DNA from: Aureococcus anophagefferens
Lineage: Eukaryota > Sar > Pelagophyceae > Pelagomonadales > Pelagomonadaceae
Direction of reading: 5' to 3'
Length of the DNA stretch: 64,000 nucleotides
Assembly: GCF_000186865.1 (NCBI RefSeq)
Contig: NW_008705562.1
Coordinates: forward strand, 927,737 to 991,736
Below the pieces are notes generated by a model that was not told the DNA's origin, searched no databases, and saw nothing but the letters and a program-made list of their open reading frames with translations. Below, piece after piece: positions 1 through 8,405 of the stretch. Both the position numbers and the translations under genes were made by a program. The stretch's first letter is position 1. Each line of letters opens with the position of its first letter.

Positions 1-336
1 GGAGGTGAGGCGAAGTGTGAGGCGTGAGGTGGGCCGGAGAGCATCATTTTCCCTCAACGGGCGGAGGCGAGCCCGGAGAAGAAATGAATCATTTATGTTG
101 CCTGATATATAACCGGTTTCGTCTAGCTTTCGTCTGGGCTAGCGCGTCCCTGCTTTTTGCGCGCCGGGTCCCGCGGCACCTCCGAGCGGCGCCGGCGCCC
201 GCGTCGGTCCGGTCCCGGGGCGGGTCGCGCGCGAGGCGGCCCGGCCGCTCCGCCCCGCCGAGGCGCCCCCCCCCGCGCCCCGTCGCCTGCGCGGCTCCAC
301 AGCGACCTTCGGCGTCGGCCGCGGTCCCCGGGCGCC
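1..336 (+). promoter_or_regulatory. Upstream region of the phosphodiesterase gene with a TATA-like motif
   Basis: No gene is supported here. A TATA-like TATATAA lies at 106-112 in a short AT-richer island (about 83-135) within otherwise GC-rich DNA, roughly 225 bp before the ATG at 337. A core-promoter role is inferred from position and composition only. Confidence 0.35.
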
Positions 337-1728
337 ATGGGGAATGGCGTCATGTCGCGCATCCGCGCCCTCAGCGGGCAAAAGGAGACGATCGAGGACG
401 TCGGGGAGCTCCCGCCGCAGCTCACGCAGCGCGCGTCGTCCGGGAACATGCGGCGGCTGTCGTTCTACCAGAAGAAGACGATCACCGACGACAACATGGA
501 CGCGCTCCTCGGCGAGGACAACCCCCTGAGCAAGCTCGGCTGGTACGACTTCCTCGTCCACACGGAGCTCTGCACGATGAACTACGACGGCCTCGGCGTC
601 GACGACGACATGAAGCTCAACCACATGATCCGCATGATGGAGAACCTCCGCGTGCCCCAGACGTTGAAGAAGCCCGCGGGCGAGATTTTACCCTTCGTCT
701 ACGACATCAAGATGGTCATGCGGGACAACTCGTACCACAACTTCACGCACGTCACGGACGTGACGCAGTACATGTACACGCTGCTCCTCGCGACGCACGT
801 CGCGGAGCGGCTCCGGCCCGTGGAGCTCGCCGCGGCCTACATCGCCGCGGTCTGCCACGATTTGGACCACCCGGGCCTGTCGAACACGTACCAGAACAAC
901 GAGAACACGGAGCTAAGCAAGCGCTACAACAAGGAGAGCCCGCTCGAGAACCACCACCTCAGCGTCTTCGGGCGGCTCTGCGAGAAGCACGAGCTGTTGG
1001 CGAACCTGCCGACGGAGGAGGAGAAGACGCGCTTCGTCGACATCGTGCACCACATGATCCTCGCCACGGACATGGCGAAGCACGGGCTGCTCATGAAGAA
1101 GATCAAGGAGAAGCTCAACATCGACGGCTGGCACCCGCTCAAGTCCGAGGAGGGCATCAACCTCATCCTCCAGATCGGCCTCAAGTGCGCGGACATCTCC
1201 AACCAGGCGCGGCCCTGGAAGGTCGCGAACCGCTGGAACGAGGCCGTCTACAAGGAGTTCTACCACGAGGGCGACCTCGACCGCGCCGCGGGCCGCAACG
1301 TCGCGCCCCTCTTCGACCGGCGCTCGAACATGATCCCCACGTCCACCGTGGGCTTCATCGGCTACGTCGTCGCGCCCCTCTACGAGATCTACGTCGCCAT
1401 CATGAAGCGCTGCGCGATGATGGACGAGCAGGTCGACGCGCAGGCCGTCGAGGAGTGCCTCGTCTTCCTCCAGAAGAACAAGGAGCGCTACCAGCTCCAG
1501 GCCGACGGCCAGTACGTCGACCAGGACGAGGAGGAGGAGGAGCTCCAGAACTTCGCCGTGGACCTGCGCACCAAGATCAAGTCCAAGGAGGAGGAGGAGG
1601 AGGAGAAGACCAAGTCCAAGTACCCGGGCATCAACGGCCTCCAGCAGCAGGACACGATCCGCATCCTCATGAACAAAATCAAGCAGCATTCCAAGCACCC
1701 CCCGGAGCCGAAATTCCAGCCCGAGTGA
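337..1728 (+). CDS. 3',5'-cyclic nucleotide phosphodiesterase, class I
   Basis: Hydrolyses cAMP and/or cGMP to the 5'-monophosphate, ending second-messenger signals. The 463-residue protein carries the class I PDE catalytic domain: metal-site YHNFTH near residues 133-138, HDLDHPG near 174-180, and ADISNQARPW further on. Substrate choice between cAMP and cGMP cannot be read from the sequence. The tail is rich in Glu and Lys. ATG 337 was chosen because the open frame upstream is Arg/Pro/Ala-rich filler and this ATG is followed by Gly (MGNGV), which could allow N-myristoylation, although position 6 is Met rather than Ser/Thr. No intron is needed. No GAF or other regulatory domain is visible, so this is a short PDE with an essentially catalytic core. 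Confidence 0.9.
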   Translation: MGNGVMSRIRALSGQKETIEDVGELPPQLTQRASSGNMRRLSFYQKKTITDDNMDALLGEDNPLSKLGWYDFLVHTELCTMNYDGLGVDDDMKLNHMIRMMENLRVPQTLKKPAGEILPFVYDIKMVMRDNSYHNFTHVTDVTQYMYTLLLATHVAERLRPVELAAAYIAAVCHDLDHPGLSNTYQNNENTELSKRYNKESPLENHHLSVFGRLCEKHELLANLPTEEEKTRFVDIVHHMILATDMAKHGLLMKKIKEKLNIDGWHPLKSEEGINLILQIGLKCADISNQARPWKVANRWNEAVYKEFYHEGDLDRAAGRNVAPLFDRRSNMIPTSTVGFIGYVVAPLYEIYVAIMKRCAMMDEQVDAQAVEECLVFLQKNKERYQLQADGQYVDQDEEEEELQNFAVDLRTKIKSKEEEEEEKTKSKYPGINGLQQQDTIRILMNKIKQHSKHPPEPKFQPE

Positions 1729-2114
1729 GCGCGGCCGCGCCGCGCCGCGCCGCGGCCGCGCGCCGCCCGCCGCGACCCGCCCTTCTCGCCCGACCTAGGA
1801 ACATCTCAAGCCTCACCCGCCGACGGGGGCGGGCGCCGGCGCCCGTGCGACGGCATAGGGCGCGCGGCCGCGCGGCGCCGAGGACGCCGTCCGCCTGCGT
1901 TGCCAACTTCAATAATGCGCGTCGGCATTGCGGCAAGCGAGTTTTTGGACGAGCTCGCACCGGTGGACCGCGCTCGCGCCGCCGGTCCCCGCGGGCGCGC
2001 CGCCGGCCTTGGTTCGCATTTGTCCCCGCCGGCACAGGCTCGGCGGCCGGCCGGTGGTCGGGCACCATAGATTACCTGAAGTTCGTCGCCTGCAGCGACC
2101 TGTTCAGCGAGGAG
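1729..2114. other. Intergenic region between PDE and PP2A scaffold gene
   Basis: GC-rich spacer of 386 bp between two genes on the same strand. Open frames cross it because stop codons are rare at this GC content, but none looks protein-like. I see no repeat, RNA gene or clear promoter motif. Confidence 0.4.
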
Positions 2115-4549
2115 ATGGAGGGCGCGGCGCCCCCCCCCGACGACGGCGGCGGGTGCGTGGACCTCGGCGAGATCGCCGTGCTCATCGACCAGCTGAAGAA
2201 CGAGGACGTGCGCCTGCGCCTCGAGTCGAACGCGAACCTGCTGAGGATCGCGCGCGCGCTCGGGCCGGAGCGCGTCCGCGAGGAGCTCGTGCCGTTCATC
2301 TGCGACCTCACGGACGACAGCGACGACGTGCTCTTCGAGATGGCGGACCAGCTCGGGTCCCTGGGCGCCTACGTCGGCGGGCCGGCCCACGCGCACGTCG
2401 TGCTCGAGCCGCTCGAGGCGCTCGCGGCCGTCGAGGAGGCGCGCGTCCGCGACCGCGCGGTCCGCGCGGCGCTCGAGGTCGCCGCGGCCATGCCCGACGA
2501 GAGTTTGGTGTCCTACTACGTGCCCTTCGTGCAGCGCCTCGGGAACCACGACTGGTTCACGGCGCGCATCTCCGCGTGCGGCCTCTTCGCGGGGCCCCAC
2601 GGCCGGCTCCCGGGCAGGAAAAGGGTGATTCAACTCCGCTTCAACGTGAGTGTTCCGCGCGCGCGCGTTCCGGCAAAAGCATCCACGCGTCGAGAGCGTT
2701 CCCAGAGATGATCGCTCGTCCCAAAATCAGCCGAAACGAGTGGAACATGACCGAGATAGGAGCCTTTGAAGTTGGGAATTTCGCACCCTTTTCCCGCCCA
2801 GGCCGGCTCCCGCCGCGGTCGCGCGCGGACGCGGAGGCGTTGTTCGCGCGGCTCTGCCGCGACGACACGCCCATGGTGCGTAGGGTGGCCGCGGGCCAGC
2901 TCGGGGCTATTGCGTTGGCGGGCGGGTCTTCCGACGGCGAGCCGCTGGGGTCGCTGGTTTCATTGTTCGAGGCCTTGGCGCGCGACGACCAGGACTCGGT
3001 GCGGCTCCAGACCGTGGGCAACTGCGCGGCGCTGTTCCGGGCGCTGGAGCCGGCGCGCGTGCGGGGGACGGTGCTGCCCGTGCTGCTGGCGACGGCGACG
3101 GACCGGTCCTGGCGCGTCCGGTGGTCGGCGGCGGCGGCGTTCGCGGAGTTGGCCGCGGCCGTCGACGACGACGTCGGCGGCGACGACGGCGCCCACTGCG
3201 CCGAGGCGCTGCGGGCGACCTTCGTGGGCCTCCTGAACGACGTCGAGCCCGAGGTGCGCTGCGCGGCCGCGGGCGCGCTCAGCGGCGTCGCGCGGCGCGT
3301 GCGCGACGAGGACGCGGCGCTCGCGGCGCTCGCGCCGTCCATCGAAGCGTTGAGCCGCGACGGGTCCCAGCAGGTGCGGGCGGCGCTGGCGAGCTCCGTC
3401 GGCGACCTGGCGCCGGCGCTCGGGCGCGACGCGACCGTCGCGCGCGTGCTGCCCAGGGCAGGACAAGAGAGCGAAATTCCCAACTTCAAAGGCTCCTTTC
3501 TCGGCCGTTTTCCACTCGTTTCGGCTGATTTTTGGACGGGCGATCATCTCTCGGAACGGTCTCGAAGCGTGAATGCTTTTCCCGGAACGCGCGCGCGCGG
3601 CACACTCACGTTGAAGCGACGTTGAATCTCTCTTGTCCTGCCCAGGTGCTGCCCGTGCTCCTCGCGCTCCTGCGCGACGCGAACGCGGAGGTGCGGCTCA
3701 ACATCATCTCCAACCTGGGCCCCGTCCACGCCGTCGTCGGCGTCGACCTGCTGAGCCAGTCGCTGCTGCCGGCCATCGTCGACCTCGCCGACGACGCCAA
3801 GTGGCGCGTCCGCGGCGCGATCATCGAGCACGTGCCGCTCATCGCGGACCAGCTGGGCGTCGCCTTCTTCGACGACGCGCTCAAGGCCAAGTGCGTCGGC
3901 TGGCTCGCCGACGACGTCGCCGCCATCCGCATCGCGGCGACGCGCAACCTGCGGCTCCTCGCGGCCAAGTTCGGCGAGCGGTGGGCGCGCGACGTCGCGC
4001 TCCCAAAGGTCGCGGACCTCGCGCGCCAGCGCTACTACCTGCGCCGCATCACGGCGCTGCGCGCCCTCGACGCGCTCTGCGACGTCCTCGCGCCGGAGGA
4101 CGTCGCGGCGGACGTGCTCGCGACGGTCCTGGACCTCTGCGACGACCTGTGTGGAATTCAACCACCGGTTTGGGTGGTCCTGACCAAACTTCAGAATTCT
4201 CTAGCTCGGTCAAATCGAAGTCGATTCGGCTGGTTTTTGGACGAATCGATTGCTCTCGTCGAGTTCTCGAAGCACAGCAGAAAACCTCGCTTCGAAACTG
4301 TCGCGTACGCTCACATTGAATTCGGGTTGAAGATTTGAATTCCACACAGGCGACGACCCCGTCGCGAACGTCCGCTTCAACGCGGCGGCGACGCTCCGGA
4401 AGCTCGCGCCCCGGCTCCAGCGCCACCGCGCCGGTGCGGAGCTCGCCCTGCTGAAGACGAAGCTCCGCAGCCTCGCCGACGACGACGGCGATGTCGACGT
4501 CGTCGCCATCGCGTCCGAGGCCGCGGCCGCCGTCGACGGCGACGAGTAG
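2115..4549 (+). CDS. PPP2R1: PP2A 65-kDa scaffold (A) regulatory subunit, HEAT-repeat protein
   Basis: Scaffold that joins the catalytic and B subunits of protein phosphatase 2A. Four exons, 2115-2601, 2802-3445, 3646-4138 and 4350-4549, sum to exactly 608 codons (607 aa plus stop), close to the ~590 aa usual for the family. The whole protein is HEAT repeats, with PP2A-A-like segments such as VLIDQLKNEDVRLRL near the N-terminus, RLCRDDTPMVRR just after intron 1 and DPVANVRFN after intron 3. All three introns are introners: IE-A sense, IE-A antisense, IE-B antisense. Excision of each plus one target duplication keeps frame and family sequence, which fixes the splice sites. ATG 2115 is the only nearby in-frame ATG and begins an acidic/Gly leader before the first repeat. 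Confidence 0.92.
2602..2801 (+). mobile_element. Introner element IE-A copy 1 (intron 1 of PP2A scaffold)
   Basis: Exactly 200 bp as an intron. Duplication GCCGGCTC occurs at the intron start and again just after its end. Termini CCGGGCAGGAAAAG and CTTTTCCCGCCCAG are inverted repeats. Splicing is GC-AG, phase 1. Core is in sense orientation to the gene. Confidence 0.9.
3446..3645 (-). mobile_element. Introner element IE-A copy 2 (intron 2 of PP2A scaffold)
   Basis: Exactly 200 bp, with perfect duplication GTGCTGCC. The element is reversed relative to copy 1 yet is still removed precisely as a GT-AG, phase 0 intron, because CTGCCCAG is present at both ends as the inverted repeat. Confidence 0.9.
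4139..4349 (-). mobile_element. Introner element IE-B copy 1 (intron 3 of PP2A scaffold)
   Basis: 211 bp as an intron, with perfect 8-bp duplication GCGACGAC. Termini CTGTGTGGAATTC and GAATTCCACACAG are perfect inverted repeats. GC-AG intron whose removal gives the conserved DPVANVRFN. Core antisense to the gene. Confidence 0.92.
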
Positions 4550-4665
4550 CGGCCCGGCGCCGGCCCCGCGCGCCGCGCCGCCCCCCGCCGGGACGGCGGG
4601 GGGTTCGACCTTAATTTCGCTCTCGCACACCGGGCGACTACGTTCGCGGTCGCTTACTTGGGTGA

Positions 4666-5874
4666 TTACGCGAAGCGGCGCGGCTCGCGCGTCGCGGCCG
4701 CGGCCGCGGACTGGAGGTTGCCGAGGCTGTCGTTGCGGATCATGGACGCGAGGCCGAGGCCGTCGCGCTTCGCCGGCGGCGGCGGCGCCGCGTCCCAGGG
4801 GGCGCTCCCGAGGTGCGCCGTCGACGCGGCCGCGAGGTTCGTGAGCGAGTCGACGCGGACCATGGACCCGAGGCCGTTGGTCTTGGGCTCGTCGTCGCGG
4901 CGCTGCGCGTGGGCCACGGTCGCGGGCAGCGTCGCGCAGAGGCCGATGCCCGGCGCGGCCTCGCGGTCGGTCGCGTCGCGGCGGTGCGCGTGGGCGACGC
5001 CCGACGCGAGCGTCGGGTCGCTGCGCGCCTTGCGCGGCGGCGAGCGGATCACCTCGTCGCCGCGCGCGCCGTCGCGCGCCCCGAGGCGCGTCGCCGAGTG
5101 CGCGCGGCGCGCGGGCGCGGCCGCGGCCGCGTCGCCCGGCGCGGCGCCCTCGACGGAGCCGTGGAGGAAGAAGGTCCGCGCGAAGTCGCCCTTGTCCGCG
5201 GCGGCGCTGTGGTCCTTGAGGCCGACCTCGCGCGCGTTCGTCGCCGCCCACTCGCTGAGCTCCGCGCTCAGCGCGGCGAGGTCGCGCCAGCCCATGCCGC
5301 TCCGGTGCGCGCGGACGATCTGGCGGAGGCCCGTCTTCACGCGCGACGCGCGGCCGCTGTTCGTGCCCGGCTCGCAGCAGATGCCCAGGCCCCGCCGCGA
5401 CTCGCCGGGGATGGGCGGCGGCACGACGCCCGCGGGGTAGTCGTGCGCCTGCTTCAATACGAGCAGGATGAGCTCGCGCTGCCGCGCGCGGATCTGCTGG
5501 TAGTCGCGGTGCGTCCACCAGACGTCGCGCCGCTCCGCCGCGGGCTGCTCGTCGATGGTCTCCACGTAGCGGAACTCGACGTCGCTCGCGAAGGACAGGC
5601 GCCGCGCGGACCGCGGCGGCGTAAGCGCCGCGTCCCCGGGCTCGTCGCCCGACGGGAACGCGGACCGCTCGCCGAAGCCCGGCGACCCGAGGCCCTCGGC
5701 GGGCGCGGCCTCGGGCGCCCTCGGCGCGAAGACGGGCGGCGCCTGGCCGAAGCAGATGCGCTTCAAGTTCTCGAAGAGCGACGGCGCCTCTCGCGATGCC
5801 GCCTGCGGCTGCTCGAGCGCCGCGAGCCGCGCGCGCAGGCGCGCGTTCTCCGTGGCGAGGTCGTCGGCGCTCAT
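4666..5874 (-). CDS. Hypothetical protein with N-terminal coiled coil
   Basis: Unrecognised 402-residue protein. ATG at 5874 begins MSADDLATENARLRARL, a leucine-rich heptad stretch that predicts a short coiled coil. The middle, about residues 95-200, is the most protein-like part, with Trp, Tyr and charged residues (DVWWTHRDYQQIRARQREL). The C-terminal half is low complexity (Ala, Arg, Asp, Ser) and holds two similar short motifs, GLGSMVRVDSLTNLAA and GLASMIRNDSLGNLQSA. These could be docking or phosphorylation sites, but that is inference. It is tail-to-tail with the PP2A scaffold gene and head-to-head with the gene at 6133. No introner. Similarity to stramenopile hypothetical proteins is possible but untested. 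Confidence 0.6.
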   Translation of the reverse strand: MSADDLATENARLRARLAALEQPQAASREAPSLFENLKRICFGQAPPVFAPRAPEAAPAEGLGSPGFGERSAFPSGDEPGDAALTPPRSARRLSFASDVEFRYVETIDEQPAAERRDVWWTHRDYQQIRARQRELILLVLKQAHDYPAGVVPPPIPGESRRGLGICCEPGTNSGRASRVKTGLRQIVRAHRSGMGWRDLAALSAELSEWAATNAREVGLKDHSAAADKGDFARTFFLHGSVEGAAPGDAAAAAPARRAHSATRLGARDGARGDEVIRSPPRKARSDPTLASGVAHAHRRDATDREAAPGIGLCATLPATVAHAQRRDDEPKTNGLGSMVRVDSLTNLAAASTAHLGSAPWDAAPPPPAKRDGLGLASMIRNDSLGNLQSAAAAATREPRRFA

Positions 5875-6132
5875 GGCGACGCGATGGCCGCAACGCGAGT
5901 ACCGACGCCGCGGGTCTCGTCGCGCGCGGCAGCCGCCGGCGCACTCAGAGCGCCTCAAGCTCTCGAGCTTGCGTCGTCACAGCCTCTCGATTCTCGGTGC
6001 ATTGGTCGATGGTGCAGACGCCGTGCCTTGCCGCAACTTCCGGGCCGCTCCCGGCGCGATGCTTCAGGCAGCCCATCTAGCGCCGCCGTATCTCGGCGCT
6101 GCCCTTGCGGTCAATCGCGCGCGGCCGCGACG

Positions 6133-6820
6133 ATGCTCCCGGACCCCGCCCGCCGCGGCGCCCAGGCGCGCGAGACCTTCCTCCGCGACGCGCGCGACGC
6201 CAAGCTGCTCGCCCAGCTCAAGAACGCGCCGCCGTCGACCATCACGGAGCAGGACATCCGCGTCATGCAGCGCCTCAAGCTCCGGCGCCTCTACGGCGAG
6301 GTCGAGTCCAAGTTCTACCGGCAGGCGAGCAAGACCCAGCTGCTGCCCGTGTTCCGCGACGGAGGCGTCGTCTGGAAGACCGCGCGCAAAGTCGGCCGCG
6401 TCCTGTGTGGATTCCAAACCTTCAACCCGACTTCAATGTGAGCGTATTCGACGGTTTCGACGCGAGGCTTTCTGCCGTGCTTCGAGAACTCGACGAGAGC
6501 AATCGATCCGTCCAAAAATCAGCCGAATCGACTTCGATTTGATTGAGATAGAGAGTTCTGAAGTTTGGTGGGGACCCCCCAAACCAGTGGTTGATTTCCA
6601 CACAGGCCGCGTCAAGCAGAAGGTCGCGACGTACCTCGCCCGGGCCAAGGGCGGCGGCGCCAGGTACCGCGCCTCCGAGGAGGCCGTGCGCCTCGAGTGC
6701 AGCGGCGCGTTCGACGACCCGAACACGCCCAAGGCGTATTCGCCTCGTCCGCGCGCGGGCCGCACGGACCGGCGGCCCCGGGCCTACTGCGTCGGGCGGG
6801 GCAACGTCGTCTGCATCTGA
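6133..6820 (+). CDS. Hypothetical protein, two exons joined across an introner
   Basis: Unrecognised basic protein of 158 residues. Exons 6133-6394 and 6606-6820 are separated by an IE-B element; joining them keeps frame (phase 1) and gives a continuous helical, Lys/Arg-rich protein with ITEQDIRVMQRLKLRRLYGE in exon 1. The C-terminus is Arg/Pro-rich and ends in GRGNVVCI. No signal peptide or membrane segment. A divergent promoter of about 258 bp is shared with the gene ending at 5874. The precise introner excision is the best evidence that this is a real gene. Confidence 0.6.
6395..6605 (+). mobile_element. Introner element IE-B copy 2
   Basis: 211 bp as an intron, with perfect 8-bp duplication GCCGCGTC. 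Ends CTGTGTGGATTCC and GATTTCCACACAG. GC-AG intron. Orientation is opposite to copy 1 on the same strand, core sense to the host gene. Confidence 0.9.
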
Positions 6821-6898
6821 GTTGCGGTGCGCGGGGCGGCGTGGGACGCCAAAGCGCGACCATTCTTAAAGCACAGGCCTCTAGAGCCTCGTAGAGGC

Positions 6899-8179
6899 TC
6901 AATAGTCGTCCTCGTCCTCGTCGCTCGAGTCGTCGTCTTCGTCGGAGCTCGAGATCCATCCATCTTCGTCCTCGGAGTCCTCGGAGGCGACGAGGCGGTA
7001 TTTCTTTCCACTGAGGAACGGCTTGCTGAGGAGGGTGCGCAAATGGAAGGGCCCGTTGGCTTCGCGGTAGTGTTTTCTCTTGCGTCGTTCTTGTGGCAGA
7101 AGTGAGAGCTTGAGATCGCCGCCGTAGTTCCAGCCTGGGACGATAGCGCGGGCCATGCCGAAGTAGACGTCGAGGGAACGGCAGGTGAGCGGATGATAAA
7201 CAACACGTTGGTCGTACTTGTGGTTGAATCGGGCTTGCACGACGTGGTCGTCCGGTTTGGACGCGAGGAACTCAAGGAGATGGCTGCTGCTGATGATACG
7301 CGTGCCATCGACTTTCATGAGAGTCCACCACTGGTCGTGGAACTTCACCGGAGCTGGCACTGAGTTTTTTGGTGCATATCGGATCACAGGGCCGGTATCG
7401 TTGAATTCGTCCATCACGTTTCCGCGGAACCGGAACGCGCGGAGGCTCCCGCAGGTCACGGGGCCGTCCACGAGAGAAAACCCCGTCCGGGCGGGAAGAT
7501 GGAGCACAAAGTATGCATTAATCGAGAACTTGTGCAGCAGCTCGCAATGGGATTCCACCGCCGTGAGGCCCGCGCGCTTGCGTCGAGCGAAGTCATACGT
7601 CCGCTTGATCTCGTGCTTGCAGTTGCCAACTCCATCGAGCGCACGCTTCGCGACGGCCTCCGGCGCGCTGAGCCACCCCTTGGTGCTGGAAGGAAGCCAA
7701 GCGGCCCGGCACGTGCTCTCGACGCGCGCGAGATCCGCCCCTCCGAGAAAGTCTAAAAGTGGCAGGTCGATGCCCAGCGCGGCCACAAAGGGGCTTGCCG
7801 CGCCGCCGCCCGCGACCGCGAGTCTCGGCCGCTGCGCGACGTGCGGCGCAGCGCTCGAAGGTCGCAGAACCGCGTGCACTTGACACCATTTGCTCAACAC
7901 CGCCCGCGCCGATCGCATCGACGCGTCGCTAACGTCTCGAAGCCACGGCGAGTCTGGTTCTTCGCGCCTAAGACTCACACGAATCGATCGTTGTATGTAG
8001 GAAGGAAGAGACGCGGGTGCATGCGCGGTCTTGGATATTGAGAGGAACTCCAGGGGCTTCCCAATCGCGTTGGACGGCGGGCGCTTCTTGCTCCCGGGGA
8101 TCAGGTCACGCCAAATTTTTCGAACTCGTTTGCTCCATATGAGTAAGTCGCGGCGCCGGGTCACTTCGTCATTCTCCAT
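6899..8179 (-). CDS. F-box-like hypothetical protein, paralogue A
   Basis: 426-residue protein of unknown function, clearly paralogous to the product of 25006-26577. Shared blocks include LLDFLGGADLARVESTCRAA (F-box-like: a Leu-rich helix followed by a Cys/Trp-containing segment), CGSLRAFRFR, LSKPFLSGKKYRLVASEDSE and an acidic tail ending in Asp/Tyr. An F-box would suggest an SCF ubiquitin-ligase substrate adaptor, but the motif is only F-box-like. Codon use is visibly less GC-rich than the neighbouring genes and than its paralogue. ATG at 8179 is the first in frame. No intron found. Confidence 0.65.
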   Translation of the reverse strand: MENDEVTRRRDLLIWSKRVRKIWRDLIPGSKKRPPSNAIGKPLEFLSISKTAHAPASLPSYIQRSIRVSLRREEPDSPWLRDVSDASMRSARAVLSKWCQVHAVLRPSSAAPHVAQRPRLAVAGGGAASPFVAALGIDLPLLDFLGGADLARVESTCRAAWLPSSTKGWLSAPEAVAKRALDGVGNCKHEIKRTYDFARRKRAGLTAVESHCELLHKFSINAYFVLHLPARTGFSLVDGPVTCGSLRAFRFRGNVMDEFNDTGPVIRYAPKNSVPAPVKFHDQWWTLMKVDGTRIISSSHLLEFLASKPDDHVVQARFNHKYDQRVVYHPLTCRSLDVYFGMARAIVPGWNYGGDLKLSLLPQERRKRKHYREANGPFHLRTLLSKPFLSGKKYRLVASEDSEDEDGWISSSDEDDDSSDEDEDDY

Positions 8180-8405
8180 ATTACCCTCTGTTATCCCTCG
8201 TCGTCAGCCCCGTCGGTCCGTCCACCCGGGCGTCCTCGACCCCGCCTCCTTGCCTTGTGGCGGATCGGCTGGCGAGCGAGCGACCCGTAGGCCTACCCGT
8301 GCGACACGTCCGTCGACCCGCAGAGCCTGCCGGACACACCGGCGGGCACACACCGAGCGCGACGGCACGTGCCGTAACTTACGCGCGGCGGGGCCCTCGC
8401 CCCGC

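Noticed and set aside
24..2711. Very long plus-strand open frame crossing the PDE and PP2A genes
   Set aside because: It is the wrong frame for PDE and reads Arg/Ala/Pro/His-rich filler there; long open frames are expected by chance at this GC content. Only its last part (from 2115) is real, as PP2A exon 1.
8180..8198. Resemblance to the I-SceI homing-endonuclease site (ATTACCCT ... GTTATCCCT)
   Set aside because: Two extra bases split the site and there is no homing-endonuclease gene or intron here; chance match.
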